NCBI RefSeq assembly: GCF_014639875.1
Contig: NZ_BMGD01000006.1
Location: 207,866-271,865, forward strand
DNA: 64,000 nucleotides
Direction: 5' to 3'
Source: Blastomonas aquatica
GTDB taxonomy: Bacteria > Pseudomonadota > Alphaproteobacteria > Sphingomonadales > Sphingomonadaceae
Below are positions 31,967 through 41,568 of the stretch, one piece after another; position 1 is the first letter of the stretch; each line of letters starts with the position of its first letter. Both the position numbers and the translations under genes were made by a program. Under the pieces are notes generated by a model. The model was not told the origin of the DNA. It ran no database searches and worked only from the letters and a program-made list of their open reading frames with translations.

Positions 31967-33832
31967 ATGCGCCCGCTTGTCGTTATCACCGCCTCGCTTT
32001 CGCTCACGGCCAGCGGTCTGGCCCAGACTGTCCCGCCCAAGACGCAGGAACCCGCGCCTGCAGACGCTGCAAAACCTGCAGAACCGCCGGTCGAGCCTGA
32101 GAATTCAGACGGACAGCCGCTGGACAAGCTCCCCCGCCTACCCGGCTTTGCCGCGTCACTGGCCAATGAACCTCCCATCACCGACGTCTCGGGCTGGAAA
32201 ACCCTTCCCGATCAAGATGCGTGGAAGGCCATTGTCGGCAGCACCGAACGCTCGCGCCAGTCGGCACGATGGCAATTGGCGCGCAGCCTGCTCGGCAAGG
32301 GGCGTGCACCCGAAGCCTATGGCGTGCTGGTCGCCATGGGGGAAGATGATCCGGATCTCGCGCTGGTCGCAACCTATCGGCTGGCGCTGGGTGCCGCGCT
32401 GGTCGGGCTCGGTCGGTTCCCGGATGCGCTCGCTGCGCTTTCGGCGGAACTGCTTGCGACGAATCCCGAGGCCTGCGCCTGGCGCATGCGCGCGCTGGCC
32501 GGTGCCGCGATGCCAGCCGATGCCTTGCAGCAATGGGCCTGCGCGCGCCCGGCGATCGCCGCACGTCGCGGGAAAACGCGCGCGACCTTCATGCTTGCCG
32601 CCGCCGATGCTGCGCTGCAGGCCAACCAACCTGCCCTCGCGTTGGCCTTGGTGCAAAAGATGCCCGAGGCCGACCCCGCAGCGAACCTTATCCGCGGACG
32701 CTCGCTGTTCCGGCTCGACAAGGTGCAAGACGCCAAGATGCGACTCAATCAGGCAAAGGGCAATGGCTCGCCTGAGCAGCGTGTCGATGCGCGGATTGCG
32801 CTGCTCGAAGGGCTGGCGGAGCGGGATCTGGTCAAGCCGAAACAGGCCTATGACGACCTGGAACGACTTAGCTATATCTGGCGCGGTGGACAGATCGAGC
32901 GGCGCGGGCTGATGCTGCGGCTGAAGCTGGCGACGGAGATGGACAATCACCCGGCGATGCTGAGAACCGGAGCAGCGCTTTTCCGCTACCACCCGGCGGC
33001 GATGGACAGCTCCATCTTGCTGGCCGGGCTGCACGACCGACTTCGCATGATCCTGGCACCCGAAAGCAAGATATCGCTGCCCGATGCAGCGGGGCTTTTT
33101 TGGGAGTATCGCGATTTGAGCCCGGCCGGTGCCGGCGGAGATTTTCTGGTGAGCCAGCTGGCCGACCGGCTGCAAGGCGCGCGGCTTTATGACCGTGCCG
33201 CAGAACTGCTCAATTACCAGATGACGGCCCGCGCAAAGGATGTCGCCCAAGGACCGCTGTCGGTCCGCGTGGCGAAGCTCTATATCCTCGAAGGGCGACC
33301 CGAACAGGCGCTGCGCGCGCTGCGCGGCAGCGACGGAAACATCTATCCCGAGGAAATCGTCTGGGACCGGCTGCGGATGGAAGCCATTGCGCTTCACCTG
33401 CTCGGCCGTACGGACGAAGCACTGGCCGTGCTCGATGGCGTTCCCGATGGGGCTGCGATCCGCAACGAAATCGAATGGAGCCGCCGCAACTGGCGCGCAT
33501 TTGTCGATTCGGATCGTCAGCTGCCGACGCGACCGGGTCAGTTGACCGAAGTGGAACAGACCGTGGTGCTGCGCCGGGCGGTGGCATTGGCGATGCTGGG
33601 GCGCGAGGCTGCACTGGCGCAGCTGCGAGCGCGCTACGCGGCAATCTTTGCAGAGCTTCCAACGGCAACCGCCTTCGATCTGCTCACAGGGCCGGTCGAT
33701 CAGCTGGATACAGAAAAGATCGCCCGCGCGATGGCGGCAATGCCGACCGCGAGTCCTGCAGGCGATGTCGCGGACCTGCTCACCGGCGCTGCACCGGCTG
33801 CGCCCAAGCTTTCACCGCGCAAGACCACATAG
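31967..33832 (+). CDS. Secreted helical-repeat (TPR-like) flagellar-cluster protein
   Basis: About 621 residues from the ATG at 31967; the frame is open further upstream but that part overlaps the previous gene. A signal peptide (VVITASLSLTASGLAQ) is followed by a Pro/Ala/Glu linker and then by degenerate helical repeats of about 34 residues from about residue 95 to 560, such as LALGAALVGLGRFPDALAAL and LLGRTDEALAVLDG. The protein should be periplasmic. Its neighbours (motE, flgL) and promoter element suggest a role in basal-body, stator or filament assembly. No catalytic motif is seen. Confidence 0.85.
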   Translation: MRPLVVITASLSLTASGLAQTVPPKTQEPAPADAAKPAEPPVEPENSDGQPLDKLPRLPGFAASLANEPPITDVSGWKTLPDQDAWKAIVGSTERSRQSARWQLARSLLGKGRAPEAYGVLVAMGEDDPDLALVATYRLALGAALVGLGRFPDALAALSAELLATNPEACAWRMRALAGAAMPADALQQWACARPAIAARRGKTRATFMLAAADAALQANQPALALALVQKMPEADPAANLIRGRSLFRLDKVQDAKMRLNQAKGNGSPEQRVDARIALLEGLAERDLVKPKQAYDDLERLSYIWRGGQIERRGLMLRLKLATEMDNHPAMLRTGAALFRYHPAAMDSSILLAGLHDRLRMILAPESKISLPDAAGLFWEYRDLSPAGAGGDFLVSQLADRLQGARLYDRAAELLNYQMTARAKDVAQGPLSVRVAKLYILEGRPEQALRALRGSDGNIYPEEIVWDRLRMEAIALHLLGRTDEALAVLDGVPDGAAIRNEIEWSRRNWRAFVDSDRQLPTRPGQLTEVEQTVVLRRAVALAMLGREAALAQLRARYAAIFAELPTATAFDLLTGPVDQLDTEKIARAMAAMPTASPAGDVADLLTGAAPAAPKLSPRKTT

Positions 33833-33876
33833 CCGGCACCGACTAGCCAGATGCGCCAGTCGGATGCCGTGGTCGT

Positions 33877-34782
33877 TCAGAGGAATTTGGTCAGGTTCAA
33901 CCCGGCGATCTGCGCGAACACCGAATAGCTCGCCTCCAGCGTGGCCCGCTGCTGCGCAAGGTCCACCGCCACCTGGCCAAGATCGGCGTCCTCGTTGGAC
34001 GCGATAATATCTCGCAGCAGCAAAGATCGCTGTTCAGCACGCACGCCGAGCGTTTCGACCTGGTTCTGCCGCCGGCCGTTCGCCGCATTGACCGAACGCA
34101 AGGCCCCCATGCCCTCGTCGATCTGCGCGACAGCATCGCGCAAGCTCTCCTTCTGCGCGGGTGTCAGCCTCACGCCGATCGCACCTGCGCCAGCCAGCGT
34201 GCGGAATGCCTCGTACAGACCCTTGCCCACATCACTGGCGGTGATGCCATAGCTGACCTCCCTGCCCTCGGTGAGATAGGCGGCAGTACGCACGTCGTCG
34301 TTGCGAAAGGCATCATCCGCTGTGGTCAGAAGTGTATCTTCGAGCGTTTCAGGCGCAAATGGCAGGACTTCGCTGCGCGAGCCGGCGAACAGCGCAGAGC
34401 CGCCCTCGACGGCGTTGAGGTTGCTGCGAAACTCTTCGAAAGCGCCACGGATCGTTTCCTGCAGACCATCGGCATCATCGGTTCCGATCGCGGTGACCAG
34501 TTGGGTACGCAGATCGCTCATCACGGTATCGACGCGGCTGATATGCGCATCATAAATCGAAAGCGTGACCGAAACATGCTTTGAAACGACCGACTGGGCC
34601 TCTTGCCGCGACAGCAGCGAATGCGCCGAAATCGTGCGTACCGCCTCGGTTCCCAGGCTGGCATAGTCCTGCGCCTTCTTTCCGGTCGACAAAGCTGTCT
34701 GGGTGACCGCAAGATTACGCTGGGCACGCTGGATGGCGTCGGCCATGGTGCGTTGCAGGGGAATGGTGGCAACTCGGTTCAT
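33877..34782 (-). CDS. flgL: FlgL hook-filament junction protein
   Basis: A 301-residue flagellin-like protein. The N-terminus RNLAVTQTALSTGKKAQDYA and the C-terminus QVAVDLAQQRATLEASYSVF, with the end IAGLNLTKFL, are typical of FlgL. It joins the last FlgK ring to the filament. Third gene of flgE-flgK-flgL, 11 bp after flgK. Confidence 0.93.
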   Translation of the reverse strand: MNRVATIPLQRTMADAIQRAQRNLAVTQTALSTGKKAQDYASLGTEAVRTISAHSLLSRQEAQSVVSKHVSVTLSIYDAHISRVDTVMSDLRTQLVTAIGTDDADGLQETIRGAFEEFRSNLNAVEGGSALFAGSRSEVLPFAPETLEDTLLTTADDAFRNDDVRTAAYLTEGREVSYGITASDVGKGLYEAFRTLAGAGAIGVRLTPAQKESLRDAVAQIDEGMGALRSVNAANGRRQNQVETLGVRAEQRSLLLRDIIASNEDADLGQVAVDLAQQRATLEASYSVFAQIAGLNLTKFL

Positions 34783-34793
34783 CGCACGGCCTT

Positions 34794-36890
34794 TCAGCGG
34801 ATCATGTCAAGCAGGGTGTCGTACATCTTGGTCGCGGTTGTGATCACGCGCGCGGCGGCGGAATAGCTGTTTTGAAGCACCACCATCTGCGACAGCTCTT
34901 CATCAAGGTTGACCCCAGCAAAGCTGTCACGACGGTTTACGGCATCGTCGCGCCGGGCGGCAGCGTCGGCCATCAGGTCTTTCATCTGCGCAGCTTGCGT
35001 CCCAGTGCGGCCCATCAGCAGGCTGGAGAATCGCTCCAGTGAGGCCGAAGCGCCGGTGCCGAAATCGATGACCGCGCCCAGTGCCGATACAAAGGCATTG
35101 GCACCGCGGGTATCGCCGCTGCCGATGGCGGATTCGCCTATCGCAGCATCGATCCGCAGCCGGCCCAGCGGAAGCTTGGTCGGATCAGCCAGCATTGCAT
35201 CGCGCACGCCTGCCGAGCCGAGCCCGTTGGCACTCCCGGTCAGTTTCGCCAGCGCCGTGAAGGACACCCCGGTGCCGTTGCGGCTGGTCGAATCCGCTGC
35301 GATCGAAAGCACGGCACCGGTCGCCGCCGGGCTGGCGGCAAATGCGATGCGTCCGCGATCATCGAGGGCAAAGCTGCCGAAAGCGCCCAGCGGGCTCTGG
35401 TTGAGCTCGGTGACAAGATCTCCAAAAGTGCTCCCCAAAGCCCCGCTCAGCGTCGTTTTCCCAAGCGTCCGACCGGTCGCATCGCGCAGCTCGAGCTGGG
35501 TCGTCTCTCCTGCCCCGAAGCCGTGCGGATCGCTCGCCAAGAAGCCTGACGGGACCAGCGTTGCGCCATCGCTTCGCACGATGTCGTTGAGACCGAAATA
35601 ATGGGCAAATCCATTGCCTGCGCGATCGCTCGGCGGCATCCCCTGCGCCACCGCGACGCCATTGGTGTTGCTTGCCGCGACGAGCGTCAGGCGGCCGTCC
35701 TGCAGGCTTGCCGTAGCCGCCCCGGCCAACCCGGTGTTGATCGCCGCCAGCGCGTCGTCGAGTGTGGCTGTGCCGCCCAGCGCATCAAAATCGATACGTG
35801 TGCTGGCGATCATCGCACCCTTTCGATCGGTCACGGCGAACACCGCTTCGCCGGTAAAGCCCAGCCGATCACCGCCGACAAGCCCGGTGGGTTTGCCATC
35901 AAGGCGGGTGGGTGGCGGAAACGTGGTGCCCGCATTGCTGACCGCGTTCAGGGTCTCGGCAAGGCCGCCAAAAAGCGTGCCGAGCTGGTCTGAAAAGTTC
36001 GGCAGCGTGCGATCGCGCAGGTCGAGCAAACCACCCAGCTTGCCTCCCACGACGGCAGAATCGATTTTTTCGCCCGTGGCGCTTGCAGGTTCGCCCGCCT
36101 CGTTGGCAAACCGGATGTCGATTACCGGATAGGCAGGCTGGGCCACCCCATCGCCAGCCACCACATACGAAAGCTGGCGCATCCGGCGGTCGAGCAGCAC
36201 GGCACCATTGGCGGCGTCGATGTTGTATCGCCCGTCGGGCTGTAGCCGGACGGAGATTTTCATCATCGTGCTCAGCTCTTCGATCGCCGACATGCGTTGC
36301 CCCTCGGCACCAACGGCGCTGCGCCCCTGGCCCTGGAGCTGCGCAACCGTGGCGTTGAGGCCGTGAATGCGCTCGAGCAGGGTGTTGATACCCTCAACCG
36401 AATAGCTGACCTCTGACTCGACATCGCCGAGCAGGTTGCGCACATCGTCGTCGAGCTGGCGCAGCGATACGATGGCGTCCTGCACGTCGGTGACGAAGCC
36501 CGATGCATTTTGCGGCGAGCTTTGTGCGCTCGTCATGGCGATGGCGGAGGCTGTGATTGCGTCGAGCCGGGCCGGCAGACCCGCTTCGGAGCCTGGCTCG
36601 CCCAGCAGCGATTGCAGCCGGTCGAGATAGCTGGAGGTTACCTCGAACTTGCCGATATCCCCAGAGCGCAGGTACACCGTCTGTTCGAGGAACCGGTCGG
36701 CTATCCGCTTGGGCTCGCCAATGACGACCCCGCTGACGCGCCCCTGTGTGACGCCGGTGGTCAGCGAGATTCGTTCGCGCGCATAGCCGGGCGTGCCGAC
36801 ATTGGCGATGTTGTTGGAGACGGAGCGGATCCCGGCCTGCGCCGCCGACAGCCCGGATACTGCAGACCCAAGGATTTCATTCAGCGACAT
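34794..36890 (-). CDS. flgK: FlgK hook-filament junction protein
   Basis: A 698-residue protein with the FlgK N-terminal motif AGIRSVSNNIANVGTPGYAR and the C-terminal VNLDEELSQMVVLQNSYSAA. A central block with IDIRFANEAGEP and the D2-like region is also recognisable. FlgK is exported with the help of FlgN. The start lies 26 bp after the flgE stop. A long uncharacterised segment (about 330-560) is longer than in enterobacterial FlgK. Confidence 0.96.
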   Translation of the reverse strand: MSLNEILGSAVSGLSAAQAGIRSVSNNIANVGTPGYARERISLTTGVTQGRVSGVVIGEPKRIADRFLEQTVYLRSGDIGKFEVTSSYLDRLQSLLGEPGSEAGLPARLDAITASAIAMTSAQSSPQNASGFVTDVQDAIVSLRQLDDDVRNLLGDVESEVSYSVEGINTLLERIHGLNATVAQLQGQGRSAVGAEGQRMSAIEELSTMMKISVRLQPDGRYNIDAANGAVLLDRRMRQLSYVVAGDGVAQPAYPVIDIRFANEAGEPASATGEKIDSAVVGGKLGGLLDLRDRTLPNFSDQLGTLFGGLAETLNAVSNAGTTFPPPTRLDGKPTGLVGGDRLGFTGEAVFAVTDRKGAMIASTRIDFDALGGTATLDDALAAINTGLAGAATASLQDGRLTLVAASNTNGVAVAQGMPPSDRAGNGFAHYFGLNDIVRSDGATLVPSGFLASDPHGFGAGETTQLELRDATGRTLGKTTLSGALGSTFGDLVTELNQSPLGAFGSFALDDRGRIAFAASPAATGAVLSIAADSTSRNGTGVSFTALAKLTGSANGLGSAGVRDAMLADPTKLPLGRLRIDAAIGESAIGSGDTRGANAFVSALGAVIDFGTGASASLERFSSLLMGRTGTQAAQMKDLMADAAARRDDAVNRRDSFAGVNLDEELSQMVVLQNSYSAAARVITTATKMYDTLLDMIR

Positions 36891-36916
36891 TTAGCCCACT
36901 CCGCCTCCCGATTGGC

Positions 36917-38215
36917 TTAGCGCTTGAGCGCGCTGATTTCCTGCAACATGTCATCCACCGTCGTGATGATCTTCGATGACGCGCTATAGGCACGCTGGAA
37001 CCGGATCATGTTGGTGAACTCCTGGGCAAGGTCGACCGTGGACGCCTCGAGCGAGTTGGCAGAGATGGTGCCTCCACCCAGACTACCGGGGCGGTCGATC
37101 ACGACATCGCCCGATTGCGGGGAGACGCCATAAGCGTTGCCCGACAGGCGGAAAAGCCCGTCGGGGTTGGCGAAGGTGGCCATCGGCAGCTGATAGATCG
37201 CCCGTGTCGTGCCATCATCGAAAATGGCACTAACGATGCCCTTGTTGCTCACCTCGACCGAGACGAGGTTGTTGAGCATTCCGCCATCGGTGCTCGCAGC
37301 TATCAGCGCGGAATCGCTGGCAAACTGGGTCAACCCGTCGAGCCCATCCTGGCTACCCAGCGCGAGCTGGATCGGCGAGGACCCGGCCTGGTTGGTCCAG
37401 GCCACGTTGAGTGATCCAAACAGCGCGGGATCCGAATTGGCAAGGTCGAGGCTGCCGTCGGGGTTGAACGCAACCGCACCGCTGGCCAGCAAGCCATTGG
37501 CGGCGGTGACCTCGGCGGGATCGGCATAAATCTCCGCGACCCACTGATTGGCGGCCGTTTTGGCAAAGCTCATCGTCACCTGATGGCTGGTGCCCTGCGC
37601 ATCGAAGACCTCGAAGCTCCGCGAAAAATGCGGTTCGACCGTTCCTGTAGCCATGTCACCGGCTACAAACGGGTTGGCCAGCGGCGTCTGCGTTGACTGG
37701 AGGTTCACGCGAACCTGCAGTCGCGTGGTGGCACTGGCGGTCCCGCTCAAGCCGCTGAGACGCACCGGCTCCATTTCATTGAAGCCACCCGTGCTGATGT
37801 ACCCACCCAGCGAATCAAGGCTCCAGCCCTGAAGAAAATAGCCGCTGGTATTGCGAAGAAAGCCTTGCTCGTCGGGGCGGAATGCGCCGGCGCGAGTAAA
37901 GGCAACGTCGCTTGTGGCGTCGTTGCCCAGGCGGGTGACGAAGAAACCGGCCCCATCGATCGCCAGATCGGTCTGACTGCCCGAGGCCTGCAAAAGCCCC
38001 TGCTTCGAGATCATCGAACGCGGGGAAACGGAAACGCCGCCAGCTGAATAGCTGGCCTTGGCGTTGCTGTCGGTTACCAGCGAGCGGAAGTTGGCTTCCA
38101 CGCCCTTGTACCCGACAGTGTTGATGTTGGTGATGTTGTCCGCAACCGTCGCCATCGCGCTCGATTGGGCACCAAGTCCGGACACGCCGGCATAGAGGGC
38201 GGAATAAAGGCTCAC
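36917..38215 (-). CDS. flgE: FlgE hook protein
   Basis: About 432 residues from the GTG at 38213-38215, with AGGAG ten bases upstream. The frame is open for another kilobase upstream, but that part is antisense to flbT and fliI and is not coding. The N-terminus YSALYAGVSGLGAQSSAM and ITNINTVGYKGVEANF, and the C-terminus VDLAQEFTNMIRFQRAYSAS, define a hook protein. A hydrophilic D2 region lies in between. First gene of flgE-flgK-flgL. Confidence 0.95.
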   Translation of the reverse strand: MSLYSALYAGVSGLGAQSSAMATVADNITNINTVGYKGVEANFRSLVTDSNAKASYSAGGVSVSPRSMISKQGLLQASGSQTDLAIDGAGFFVTRLGNDATSDVAFTRAGAFRPDEQGFLRNTSGYFLQGWSLDSLGGYISTGGFNEMEPVRLSGLSGTASATTRLQVRVNLQSTQTPLANPFVAGDMATGTVEPHFSRSFEVFDAQGTSHQVTMSFAKTAANQWVAEIYADPAEVTAANGLLASGAVAFNPDGSLDLANSDPALFGSLNVAWTNQAGSSPIQLALGSQDGLDGLTQFASDSALIAASTDGGMLNNLVSVEVSNKGIVSAIFDDGTTRAIYQLPMATFANPDGLFRLSGNAYGVSPQSGDVVIDRPGSLGGGTISANSLEASTVDLAQEFTNMIRFQRAYSASSKIITTVDDMLQEISALKR

Positions 38216-38263
38216 GAAATGGGTTCTCCTGGGTTTGCAGGCGGCGCACGGCTGCCCCGGATA

Positions 38264-38274
38264 CCATTCTAGGA
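38264..38274 (-). promoter_or_regulatory. Candidate flgE promoter -10 element
   Basis: On the minus strand CTAGAATGGTA lies about 50 bp before the flgE start and matches the fliN element CTAGAATATGG. It is a variant of the plus-strand CTATAATRGAA. Confidence 0.4.
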
Positions 38275-38343
38275 GATCGCATCGGCCGATCCCAAGCGAC
38301 ACCAGATTTTCCTGACCGACAGCCGCGAGCCAGGCGGAGCCCG

Positions 38344-38354
38344 CTATAATGGAA
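38344..38354 (+). promoter_or_regulatory. Flagellar -10-like element before flbT
   Basis: CTATAATGGAA lies 31 bp before the flbT start. Upstream, AGATTTTCCTGACC (38305-38318) resembles the ATTTTCCT stretches near fliF and flgC. GACAGCCGC follows. The region is shared with divergent flgE. Confidence 0.6.
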
Positions 38355-38380
38355 CCACCAGACAACAAGGGGACATTCCA

Positions 38381-38785
38381 ATGCTTCGCATCAATCTTCG
38401 GGACGGCGAGAAGGTCGTCATCAATGGCGCCGTGCTCCGCTCGGTCGGCCGAACAGATGTCGTGATAGAGAACGAGGCGGCTATCCTGCGGGGGCGCGAC
38501 GTGATCACGCCCGAAGACGCCGACACTCCCGCCAAGCGGCTCTATTTTGCCTGCATGATGGCCTATATCGATCCCGATCGCCTGATCCAGCATCAAAGCC
38601 GGGTCCTGTCGCTTTTCGAGGAACTGTTGCATGCGATCGAGGCACCCGAGGCAAAGGCCAGCTGCATCGCATTCGCCAACAAGATTGCACGCTGCAGCTT
38701 CTACCATGCTCTGGCCGACTGCCGCGACCTGATCGCTTATGAGGCACAGGCGCTCGCCCGTTTCTCGCCCGCCTACGCGGCCTGA
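38381..38785 (+). CDS. flbT: FlbT flagellin post-transcriptional regulator
   Basis: A 134-residue protein with the FlbT signature LRDGEKVVINGAVLRSVGRT and EKV-type start, plus DTPAKRLYFACMMAYIDPD. In Caulobacter FlbT binds flagellin mRNA and represses its translation until the hook is complete. Here the likely target is the structured flagellin leader at 25.5 kb. The usual partner flaF is not recognised in the window. It is followed at once by fliI. Confidence 0.93.
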   Translation: MLRINLRDGEKVVINGAVLRSVGRTDVVIENEAAILRGRDVITPEDADTPAKRLYFACMMAYIDPDRLIQHQSRVLSLFEELLHAIEAPEAKASCIAFANKIARCSFYHALADCRDLIAYEAQALARFSPAYAA

Positions 38786-38798
38786 CGAGCCTCTGGCG

Positions 38799-40124
38799 GT
38801 GCAGACACTCGCATCCGCAACCCGCGCCCTGCGCGCGCAGGAGCTCGATCGGCACTTCGGCAAGGTTGCTGCGGTGCGCGGTGCCCTGATAGAGGTCGAA
38901 GGCCTGCTGGGATCAGCGCGTATCGGCTCGCGCTTGGTGATCGATTGTGCCGGCAAGCCGGTCGATGCCGAGGTAACGGGTCTGGATCGCGATATCGCGC
39001 ATTGCCTGCCGTTCAGCGAACCGCAGGGCATCGCCACCGGAGCGCGCGCGGACCTGATGACGCGCGAGTCGATGCTGCGCCCTTCAGACGCATGGCTGGG
39101 CCGGGTCGTTGACGGCATCGGTCGGCCGATCGATGGCAGGGGGCCGCTTCTGCTGGGTCCAGCGGGCCATCCATTCAAGGCGGATCCGCCGTCTGCGGCG
39201 ACACGCAACCGGGTGGGCAACAAGCTCGAGACCGGCATCCGCGCGCTCGATATCTTTGCGCCGCTGTGCCAGGGGCAGCGGCTCGGCCTGTTTGCCGGAT
39301 CAGGCGTGGGCAAGTCCACTTTGATGTCGATGCTGGCCCGCTGGGTCGAGACCGATATCGCCGTGATCGGGCTGGTCGGCGAGCGCGGGCGCGAGGTTCA
39401 GGAATTCATCGAGGACGATCTGGGACCAGAGGGTCTTGCGCGCAGCGTGGTCGTGGTAGCGACATCGGATTCACCCGCACTAATGCGACGTCAGGCCGCC
39501 TGGACGACCTTGGCGATCGCCGAGCATTTTCGCGATTCCGGTCGTCACGTCATGTGCCTGATGGATTCGGTCACGCGCTTTGCCATGGCGCAGCGCGAGA
39601 TTGGGCTGGCCAATGGCGAGCCTCCCGCCACCAAGGGCTATACCCCCACGGTTTTCGCCGAACTGCCTCGTCTGCTGGAACGCGCAGGACCAGGCGGGCC
39701 GGGCCAGGGTTCGATCACCGCGCTGTTCAGCGTGCTGGTCGATGGCGACGATCATGACGAACCGATCGCCGATGCCGTGCGCGGCATCCTCGACGGACAT
39801 ATCGTCATGTCGCGCAAGATCGCCGAGCGCGGACGTTATCCCGCGATCGACATCCTCAAGTCGGTGTCGCGCATGCTGCCGCGATGCCACGACGAGGCTG
39901 AAAACGATCTGCGCCTCGCTGCTATTCGCCACCTGGCGATCTATGGCGACATGGAAGAACTGGTGCGGCTGGGTGCTTACAAGCCGGGTGCCGATGCGAC
40001 CGTTGACGAAGCGATCCGCCTGGCACCGGCTATCGAATATCTGCTGCGGCAAACCAAGGACGATCGTGAACTCGCGCCCCAGGCCTTTGCCCGGCTGGCC
40101 GCATTGATGGAGCCCAAGCCATGA
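38799..40124 (+). CDS. fliI: FliI flagellum-specific ATPase
   Basis: About 441 residues from the GTG at 38799, a length matching the family; an ATG inside flbT is an alternative. It has an F1-beta-like ATPase core: Walker A GSGVGKSTL (about residue 167), GERGREVQEFIEDD, VTRFAMAQREIGLANGEPP and the FliI signature PTVFAELPRLLERAG. FliI powers delivery of substrates to the export gate with FliH and FliJ. The stop overlaps fliJ by ATGA. Confidence 0.96.
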   Translation: MQTLASATRALRAQELDRHFGKVAAVRGALIEVEGLLGSARIGSRLVIDCAGKPVDAEVTGLDRDIAHCLPFSEPQGIATGARADLMTRESMLRPSDAWLGRVVDGIGRPIDGRGPLLLGPAGHPFKADPPSAATRNRVGNKLETGIRALDIFAPLCQGQRLGLFAGSGVGKSTLMSMLARWVETDIAVIGLVGERGREVQEFIEDDLGPEGLARSVVVVATSDSPALMRRQAAWTTLAIAEHFRDSGRHVMCLMDSVTRFAMAQREIGLANGEPPATKGYTPTVFAELPRLLERAGPGGPGQGSITALFSVLVDGDDHDEPIADAVRGILDGHIVMSRKIAERGRYPAIDILKSVSRMLPRCHDEAENDLRLAAIRHLAIYGDMEELVRLGAYKPGADATVDEAIRLAPAIEYLLRQTKDDRELAPQAFARLAALMEPKP

Positions 40125-40567
40125 GAACACCCTTTGACACCGTCATTCGCACCCGGCGGCGCGAAATCGACCATATGCGGCTCACCATCCACGCCGAAAG
40201 CACGCGGATCGTCGAAATCGATGAAGCCAGCCAGGCGCTGCGCGATGAGCTTCTTGTCGAATATGAGGTCGCATCGCAGGCATGGGCCATGTCGACCGAG
40301 GCGTATGTCCGTCGCACCCTGTCAAAGCGCGCCCAACTCCATGCGCAACGCCTCGCCGCCTCGCAGGAAATCGACAGGTTGAGAAGCCAAGCCAGCGAAG
40401 CCTATGGCTCGATGGTGGTGCTCGAGAACGCTGCTGATGGATTCCGCTCTGAAAGCCGCCGCCGCCAGCAACGCGCCGACCAGCGGACGGTGGACGACCT
40501 GACTGCCTCGAGGAGCGCGCGCCGAGCCGGGTCCGAACCACTTCGCCTGACCTGCGACGAAGCATGA
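40121..40567 (+). CDS. fliJ: FliJ-like export coupling protein
   Basis: A 148-residue protein that is almost one continuous charged coiled coil, rich in Arg, Glu and Ala, with a disordered basic tail. FliJ is poorly conserved at sequence level; the call rests on helicity, size and the position right after fliI with a 4-bp overlap. FliJ bridges the FliI ring and FlhA. Confidence 0.8.
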   Translation: MRTPFDTVIRTRRREIDHMRLTIHAESTRIVEIDEASQALRDELLVEYEVASQAWAMSTEAYVRRTLSKRAQLHAQRLAASQEIDRLRSQASEAYGSMVVLENAADGFRSESRRRQQRADQRTVDDLTASRSARRAGSEPLRLTCDEA

Positions 40568-41568
40568 TGCCCGTCACCGGTCTTGAAGCGCTGCCTCCTG
40601 CCGAGCGCGCGCGGGTGATCTACAGCCACGCCCGCGCAGAGCTGAGCGACCGGCTCTGGCAGGCGGCGATCGGCCGTGTGGAAAGCAACGGCTTCAACCA
40701 GCCTTCCCCCTGTCGGCATGGCGGTGAGATGGACCTGATGGCCCTGGTCGCTCCGTCGGTCCCCAGCCCGCCCGGCGCAGGTCCTGCGATGTCTGCGGTG
40801 TCTGCTCCGTCCCCGGCACCGCTGCCGACCGTCTTTGCCCCCGACCGGATCGCCCTGCCCGCAACGGTTGACTTGGACGGGCCGGGCAGAGGAATCGCGG
40901 GACCGGCAGCACTGGGGGCCAATGCAGCGCATGCGGCAACACTGCAGCGAGCAGCCGAGCGCAGCGGCCTGCCCCCCGCCGCGCTGGCCGCGATCGTCGA
41001 TGCCGAAGCCGCCAAGCGGCCCGATGGCAGCTGGAACCTGATGTCGCGCAATCCCCGATCAAGCGCTGCCGGTCTTGGCCAATTCCTTTCGGGCACCTGG
41101 ATCGGCATGGCGGAACAGCCGGGCAACTGGTTGCATGACCTGGCACAGCAGAAGCGCTGGCTGGGCAGCGACAATCGCGTCCTTCCGGCGGCGCGCGGCC
41201 CGCTGCTCGCGCTGCGCTACAATGCCGAAGCATCTATCCACTCGATCGCGGATTATGCACAATCGAACATCCGCCAGATCCGCAACGCGGGCATCCGCAC
41301 CGCTGAAAGTCCACAGTCCATGGCACAGTTGGCCTATCTCGGGCACCATCTGGGTCCGGGCGACGCGATCCGCTACCTCAAGGGTGGACTGAGCGAAAAC
41401 CGCGCCGCGCACCTGCTCAGGGCGCAGATCGGTCATGACCAGGCCAGCCACCGGATCAACCGCGCGGGCGACGCCACCACCGCACACCGAAACTGGCTCA
41501 ACGGCTTCGTGACGCGGAACGTGCGGCCCGACCGCTTCAGTGGAATCGGGCAGATGGACGGCGCATAG
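40564..41568 (+). CDS. Lysozyme-like muramidase of the flagellar cluster
   Basis: A 334-residue protein. The N-terminal 120 residues are Pro/Ala/Ser-rich. Residues about 125-240 show a lytic-transglycosylase-like pattern: ERSGLPPAALAAIVDAEAAK with a candidate catalytic glutamate, then SAAGLGQFLSGTWIGMA, which matches the G-L-x-Q-F block of such enzymes. No Sec signal is visible. The gene overlaps fliJ by ATGA and probably opens peptidoglycan for the rod, since the FlgJ here lacks a hydrolase domain. The family is inferred from motifs only. Confidence 0.78.
   Translation: MMPVTGLEALPPAERARVIYSHARAELSDRLWQAAIGRVESNGFNQPSPCRHGGEMDLMALVAPSVPSPPGAGPAMSAVSAPSPAPLPTVFAPDRIALPATVDLDGPGRGIAGPAALGANAAHAATLQRAAERSGLPPAALAAIVDAEAAKRPDGSWNLMSRNPRSSAAGLGQFLSGTWIGMAEQPGNWLHDLAQQKRWLGSDNRVLPAARGPLLALRYNAEASIHSIADYAQSNIRQIRNAGIRTAESPQSMAQLAYLGHHLGPGDAIRYLKGGLSENRAAHLLRAQIGHDQASHRINRAGDATTAHRNWLNGFVTRNVRPDRFSGIGQMDGA

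Noticed and set aside
38216..39319. N-terminal extension of flgE by about 370 residues
   Set aside because: The extension is antisense to flbT and fliI. Hook proteins begin at the YSALYAG motif, and AGGAG supports the internal GTG.
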